DNA of 34,717 bases from Prevotella sp. (GTDB lineage: Bacteria; Bacteroidota; Bacteroidia; Bacteroidales; Bacteroidaceae). Position numbers and translations under genes: made by a program. Location of the stretch: contig JAEETD010000024.1 of assembly GCA_016290175.1 (NCBI GenBank), positions 1 through 34,717 on the forward strand. Reading direction: 5' to 3'. Positions 31,538 to 34,717 of this stretch are shown here, one piece after another. Every line of letters starts with the position of its first letter. Within the stretch, counting starts at the first letter, position 1. The notes under the pieces are model-generated. The model made no database searches. It saw only the letters and a list, made by a program, of their open reading frames with translations, and was not told where the DNA came from.

Positions 31538-32056
31538 ATGATTAACTACGACTTAACGAAGATCAAGGCCATCATTTTCGATATTGATGGGGTGCTGAGT
31601 GCTGAGACCATTACGCTGTCGTCTGATGGTGTGCCGTTGCGCACGGTGAATATTAAAGACGGCTATGCAATCCAGCTGGCTATGAAGCTAGGTCTACGTA
31701 TCGTGATTATGACGGGTGCTAATGTTTCAAGCATCTGCCGACGTTATGAGGGTCTTGGCGTCGAGGATATCTATGTGGGCTGTGCCGTGAAGATCAAGGC
31801 CTACGATGCTTTCCTCGAGCAATACGGTCTCATAGATGAGGAGATTATGTACATGGGCGACGATATCCCTGATCTTCAGATCATGCGCCGTGTGGGTTGT
31901 CCGGTTTGTCCCAAAGATGCCTGTCCCGAAATCAAGGAGGCGAGTATTTATGTGAGCGAGCGTATTGGAGGTCATGGTTGTGGCCGTGATGTTATCGAAC
32001 AGACGCTCCGTGCTCAAGGGAAATGGGTGATGGACGAAAAAGCATTCGGATGGTGA
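31538..32056 (+). CDS. kdsC: KdsC-like HAD phosphatase
   Basis: The 172-residue protein matches the small, cap-less C0 HAD phosphatases that dephosphorylate KDO-8-phosphate for lipopolysaccharide core synthesis. Nucleophile Asp15 and acid Asp17 are in IIFDIDGVL, motif II is VIMTGANVSS, the lysine is in CAVKIKAYDAF, and motif IV is YMGDDIPDLQIM. Members act as tetramers. A cytidylyl- or YrbI-type sugar phosphatase with a different sugar cannot be excluded. maf overlaps its end. Confidence 0.9.
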   Translation: MINYDLTKIKAIIFDIDGVLSAETITLSSDGVPLRTVNIKDGYAIQLAMKLGLRIVIMTGANVSSICRRYEGLGVEDIYVGCAVKIKAYDAFLEQYGLIDEEIMYMGDDIPDLQIMRRVGCPVCPKDACPEIKEASIYVSERIGGHGCGRDVIEQTLRAQGKWVMDEKAFGW

Positions 32057-32643
32057 TTAAATCGCTTAAAGATTATCATATTATTTTGGCCAGCAATTCA
32101 CCACGAAGGCGGGAACTGCTTGGCGGATTGGATCTCGATTTCGAGGTAAAAGTGCTACCTGACATCGAGGAGAGCTATCCGGATCATCTCAATACCTCGG
32201 ATATTCCGCTCTATATTGCCACTGAGAAGGCCACTGCCTATAAGGATATGATGGCTGAGCATGATCTGATTATCACTGCGGATACGGTGGTGGTGCTGGG
32301 CGATGAGGTGTTGGGCAAACCGGTAGATCTTGATGATGCACGTCGTATGCTGCGAGAACTGAGTGGACATACACATCAGGTGATAACAGGTGTTTGCCTG
32401 ATGACCCGGGAGCGTCAGCACAGCTTTGCAGTGACTACTGATGTCACTTTCAAGGAATTGACTGATGCTGAGATCAACTATTATGTGGAGAAATACCAGC
32501 CGCTCGACAAAGCAGGTGCCTATGGCATCCAGGAATGGATAGGCTATATTGGCGTCACTAGCCTCTCTGGCAGCTATTTCAACGTAATGGGCCTCCCCGT
32601 CCAGCGTATTTATAACGAATTACAACATTTTTGTGTAGTATAA
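32050..32643 (+). CDS. maf: Maf-family nucleotide pyrophosphatase
   Basis: The 197-residue protein belongs to the Maf/YhdE family, which hydrolyses nucleotides such as dTTP, UTP or modified ones. It has IILASNSPRRRELLGGL, the catalytic ITADTVVVLG and DKAGAYGIQEWIG motifs. The ATG at 32050 overlaps the previous gene's stop by 7 bases; an in-frame ATG at 32023 is also possible and would add 9 residues. A weak hairpin (32656-32687) follows the stop. Confidence 0.92.
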   Translation: MVIKSLKDYHIILASNSPRRRELLGGLDLDFEVKVLPDIEESYPDHLNTSDIPLYIATEKATAYKDMMAEHDLIITADTVVVLGDEVLGKPVDLDDARRMLRELSGHTHQVITGVCLMTRERQHSFAVTTDVTFKELTDAEINYYVEKYQPLDKAGAYGIQEWIGYIGVTSLSGSYFNVMGLPVQRIYNELQHFCVV

Positions 32644-32655
32644 GGAACTTAAACT

Positions 32656-32687
32656 GTTCTAATGTGATACAAATGACACGTTAGAGT
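32656..32687 (+). terminator. Weak hairpin after maf
   Basis: CTAATGTG and CACGTTAG pair (one G-U) around a 10-nt loop, with a few more weak pairs outside. TTTTATGCATTTTTTTTTG follows some bases later, so termination is plausible but not strong. Confidence 0.4.
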
Positions 32688-32706
32688 GTGGTTTTATGCA
32701 TTTTTT

Positions 32707-32738
32707 TTTGTTTTTTAATTTGATTTTGACTACATTTG
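32707..32738 (+). promoter_or_regulatory. Bacteroidetes-type promoter with no gene downstream
   Basis: TTTG (32707-32710), 20 bp, TACATTTG (32731-32738). The next gene on this strand starts 900 bp away and has its own promoter, so this promoter probably makes a small RNA. Confidence 0.7.
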
Positions 32739-32743
32739 CAGTC

Positions 32744-32824
32744 GATAACTAGTAATTTTAATCTATATTTATCATTTTCCATTTTTAGCAAAGGGACTTG
32801 TCTGAGAAGATGGGTCTCTTTTTA
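32744..32824 (+). ncRNA. Predicted small RNA of about 80 nt
   Basis: A strong promoter (32707-32738) and an intrinsic terminator (32790-32823) lie about 80 nt apart with no reading frame of note between them. The 5' half is A/U-rich and unstructured, the 3' half is the terminator hairpin, a common layout for base-pairing sRNAs. The RNA touches the 3' end of the convergent rRNA methyltransferase gene, so a cis-antisense role is possible. I recognise no family. Confidence 0.5.
32790..32823 (+). terminator. Intrinsic terminator of the predicted small RNA
   Basis: AAAGGGAC (32790-32797) and GTCTCTTT (32814-32821) pair (8 bp, one G-U), with an inner TCT/AGA pairing in the loop, and end in a T-run. 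It abuts the stop codon of the minus-strand methyltransferase gene. Confidence 0.6.
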
Positions 32825-33586
32825 TATTATGCTTCTTCTTCGGAACTCTGAACAGGTGATGGCGGTGGCGATAGCTACGTTAAGACTCTCTGCGCTATCG
32901 CCCTGATGAAAATTCGGTATGAGCAGGCGGTGGGTTACGCGTTGGCGTACGGCTTCGGAGATGCCGTTACCTTCGTTGCCCATTACGATGATACCCTTAG
33001 GAGAGAGCGGCTGTTGGTATATGTCGTTGCCATCAAGTAGTGTACCATAGACCGGGTAGTCATCTGGCAGCGTGTCGAAGAGCTGGAGCAGGTCACAATA
33101 TATAATATGTACGTGTGCAAGACTTCCCATCGTAGCCTGTACCACCTTGGGATTGTAGGCATCGGCTGTGTCTTCGCTGCAGAAGATGGTGTCGATGCCA
33201 AACCAGTCGGCTATACGGATGATGGTCCCCAGGTTACCGGGATCCTGTACACTGTCGAGAGCCAGTGTGAGTTGGGAACGGAGAGTTGAGAGTTGAGAGC
33301 GTGCTACCGCTGTGGAGTCGGGGATGGGGAAAATGGCGAGGACTTGCTGGGGATTCTGCAGGAAACTGATGCGGCGGAGCTCTTCGTCGGTTACGCGACT
33401 CACGGGGACAGGTCCCGTGAGTCCTGCACCCTTCCACTCCTCGGTAGCATAAATGGCTATTGGCTGGTATCTGCGCATGAGGTCACCCACGACTTTCGGT
33501 CCTTCGGCCACAAAGCAGTTTTCACGTTTGCGGAACTTCTTTAATTCCAGTTGGCGGATATATTTTATCTGATTTTTGCTAATCAT
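32822..33586 (-). CDS. SPOUT (SpoU/TrmH-family) RNA methyltransferase
   Basis: The 254-residue protein has an N-terminal substrate-binding domain (about 1-95: KYIRQLELKKFRKRENCFVAEGPKVV) and a knotted SPOUT domain with motif 1 DSVQDPGNLGTIIR, motif 2 IIVMGNEGNGIS and motif 3 LLIPNFHQGDSAESLNVAIA. It uses SAM to 2'-O-methylate rRNA or tRNA, most like RlmB or TsnR; the target base is unknown. The start is ATG at 33586, after the promoter. Two odd short stretches in the coding region are repeat-derived: a hairpin at 33397-33423 (GLTGPVPVS) and a heptamer tract at 33281-33299 (RSQLSTLRSQL). Confidence 0.93.
   Translation of the reverse strand: MISKNQIKYIRQLELKKFRKRENCFVAEGPKVVGDLMRRYQPIAIYATEEWKGAGLTGPVPVSRVTDEELRRISFLQNPQQVLAIFPIPDSTAVARSQLSTLRSQLTLALDSVQDPGNLGTIIRIADWFGIDTIFCSEDTADAYNPKVVQATMGSLAHVHIIYCDLLQLFDTLPDDYPVYGTLLDGNDIYQQPLSPKGIIVMGNEGNGISEAVRQRVTHRLLIPNFHQGDSAESLNVAIATAITCSEFRRRSII
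33281..33299. repeat. CTCTCAA heptamer tract inside the methyltransferase gene
   Basis: On the coding strand CTCTCAA occurs twice followed by CTCTC. It codes for SQLSTLR between the N-terminal and SPOUT domains. Confidence 0.65.
33397..33423. repeat. 10-bp stem inverted repeat inside the methyltransferase gene
   Basis: GACTCACGGG and CCCGTGAGTC are perfect inverted copies around a 7-nt centre GACAGGT. The whole is 27 bp (nine codons) and codes for about GLTGPVPVS in a loop of the N-terminal domain. Confidence 0.7.
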
Positions 33587-33597
33587 TTCCGTTTTTG

Positions 33598-33629
33598 TTT
33601 GCAAAGATAAAGATTTATTTCTATCTTTG
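33598..33629 (+). promoter_or_regulatory. Promoter of tamL
   Basis: TTTG (33598-33601), 20 bp, TATCTTTG (33622-33629); start point near 33635. It overlaps almost fully the leftward promoter of the methyltransferase gene. Confidence 0.75.
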
Positions 33630-33633
33630 CAAG
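33602..33633 (-). promoter_or_regulatory. Promoter of the rRNA methyltransferase gene
   Basis: Minus-strand TATCTTTG (33602-33609) with CTTG 20 bp upstream (33630-33633). The start point near 33596 gives a leader of about 10 nt to the ATG at 33586. Confidence 0.65.
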
Positions 33634-33651
33634 CAAATTCGCAAGATATTG

Positions 33652-34717
33652 ATGTCTAGACACCAAATATGCCTGTTGGCCATCGGCTTTCTGCTCATGC
33701 TTTTCACAGCGTGTTCTTCGTTGCGTGACATTCCGGAAGGGAGTGTCATGCTCGATCGGGTTTCGGTGGTGGCTGATGGGAAATATAAGGATATCAATAC
33801 TACTCAACTGAAGAGTTATGTGCGACAGAAAGGTAATTCACGTTGGTTTTCGATAGCCAAGATTCCCTTGGGCATATACCGGTTGGCAGGGGATGACAGC
33901 ACCCGTTGGATCAACCGTACGCTTCAGTCTATTGGCGAGGCTCCCGTGCTGTTTGATTCTCTACAGGCACGGAAATCGTGTGAGGCACTCCAAATGGCTC
34001 TTAGTAATTTGGGATATCTGGACGCTCAGGTGGAACTGTTTACCAATATCAAAGGAAAGAAACTCAATGCCTATTATGTGCTTCATCCGGGCAGGCATTA
34101 TGTCATCAGGAATCTGAACTATGACATTCAGGACAGTGTGATGGCTGAACTTCTGAAGAATGACCGGCACGGACTTCATGAAGGAATGGTATTCAATGTG
34201 AATACCCTCAATGAGGAACGCTCCAGACTGACATCGTTCTTGCAGAATAATGGCTATTACCGTTTCCACAAGGAGTTTATCAACTATCTGGCTGATTCCA
34301 TACAGGACAGCCGACAAGTGGATCTGACTCTGCAGCTGAGCCCCTTTCGTACGAGTAATACCAGCGACACCTTGCATACATGCTATACCATCAGACGAAT
34401 CAGCTATGCCAGTAGTGATCCCCAGGACTCCGTGATTCATCTTCGTAAACGCGTTCTTCAGGAGAATTCCATGCTGACGGAAGGGCAACTCTATTCAGCA
34501 GAAGGACTTCAGAATACCTATAATCATTTCGGCCGGTTGGGAGCCGTGCGTTATACTAATATTGCTTTCCAGACAGTTCCAGACTCTGCCCAACTCGATA
34601 TGAATGTACAGGTGCAGACCAACAAGCCCTCGACCCTCAGTTTTCAGCCAGAGGGAACGAACACGGCAGGAGACCTTGGAGCCGCTGCCTCGCTGACCTA
34701 TCAGAACCGGAATCTCT
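33652..34717 (+). CDS. tamL: TamA/BamA-like outer-membrane assembly lipoprotein (TamL type), 5' part
   Basis: The gene runs off the window after 355 codons. It starts with a lipoprotein signal peptide (Cys21 in LMLFTACSS), then POTRA-like repeats: about 30-105, 105-175 (VLHPGRHYVIRNLNY) and 180-330 (FNVNTLNEERSRLTSFLQNNGYYRF; LTEGQLYSAEGLQNTYNHFGRLGAVRYTNI). Near the end PEGTNTAGDLGAAASLTYQNRN is the usual first strand of the Omp85 barrel. Lipidated TamA variants are known in Bacteroidetes as TamL, working with TamB in envelope assembly or lipid transport. It faces the methyltransferase gene with overlapping promoters. The barrel lies outside the window. Confidence 0.88.
   Translation, partial: MSRHQICLLAIGFLLMLFTACSSLRDIPEGSVMLDRVSVVADGKYKDINTTQLKSYVRQKGNSRWFSIAKIPLGIYRLAGDDSTRWINRTLQSIGEAPVLFDSLQARKSCEALQMALSNLGYLDAQVELFTNIKGKKLNAYYVLHPGRHYVIRNLNYDIQDSVMAELLKNDRHGLHEGMVFNVNTLNEERSRLTSFLQNNGYYRFHKEFINYLADSIQDSRQVDLTLQLSPFRTSNTSDTLHTCYTIRRISYASSDPQDSVIHLRKRVLQENSMLTEGQLYSAEGLQNTYNHFGRLGAVRYTNIAFQTVPDSAQLDMNVQVQTNKPSTLSFQPEGTNTAGDLGAAASLTYQNRNL

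Overview
The window looks like chromosomal DNA from a Bacteroidales bacterium, most likely a gut or rumen Prevotella relative. The evidence is the Bacteroidetes-type promoter pattern (TTTG, about 20 bp, TAnnTTTG) in front of many genes, a class III fructose-1,6-bisphosphatase, a membrane pyrophosphatase, a lipidated TamA-like protein (TamL type), and plant-polysaccharide enzymes (CE1-type esterase, SGNH/CE12-type esterase, GH43). The genus is inferred from gene content only. I see no rRNA, tRNA, CRISPR array, insertion sequence or integrase.

Layout. 1-510: the 3' end of an M15-type peptidase, then a gene-free stretch with a predicted small RNA on the minus strand. 511-7199: htpG (minus) behind a sigma-54-like promoter, a secreted CE1-type esterase (minus), maeB (minus) and a divergent TetR regulator (plus). 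7238-10277 (minus): membrane pyrophosphatase and an unknown protein with a very acidic tail. 10392-13208 (plus): rarA, a TRIC-family membrane protein and a lipoprotein. 13189-23828 (minus): a tightly packed run purU-hisH-hisA-hisF-hisIE-ftsE-lysC-lysA-GT2-GT4-like-fbp, with many 4 to 22 bp overlaps and probably one or two long transcripts. 23972-28169: SGNH esterase (minus), an ATP-grasp-like protein of unknown role with a hairpin in its leader (plus), and a GH43 enzyme (plus). 28210-32643: truA, a DMT transporter, a FemAB/GNAT-like protein (minus), a nitroreductase, a KdsC-like HAD phosphatase and maf. 32707-34717: a second predicted small RNA, an SPOUT rRNA methyltransferase (minus) and the start of tamL, the last two fired from overlapping back-to-back promoters.

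How the genes work together. The central minus-strand run joins one-carbon metabolism (purU), the later steps of histidine synthesis, the first and last enzymes of lysine synthesis and gluconeogenesis (fbp) with FtsE and two glycosyltransferase-like proteins. The secreted esterases and the GH43 enzyme fit debranching of xylan or pectin. maeB and the pyrophosphatase fit anaerobic carbon and energy metabolism.

The most unusual feature is a set of short repeats that sit at gene borders and also inside reading frames without breaking them. The clearest is a 75-bp, nearly perfect palindrome (two 34-bp arms) inside hisH that adds exactly 25 codons. Related signs are AGTGAAT heptamer tracts at four gene borders, a 14-bp repeat before truA with a 21-bp copy inside truA, and repeat-derived peptides in rarA and the SPOUT methyltransferase. 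Two promoter-terminator pairs without a gene between them are candidate small RNAs.
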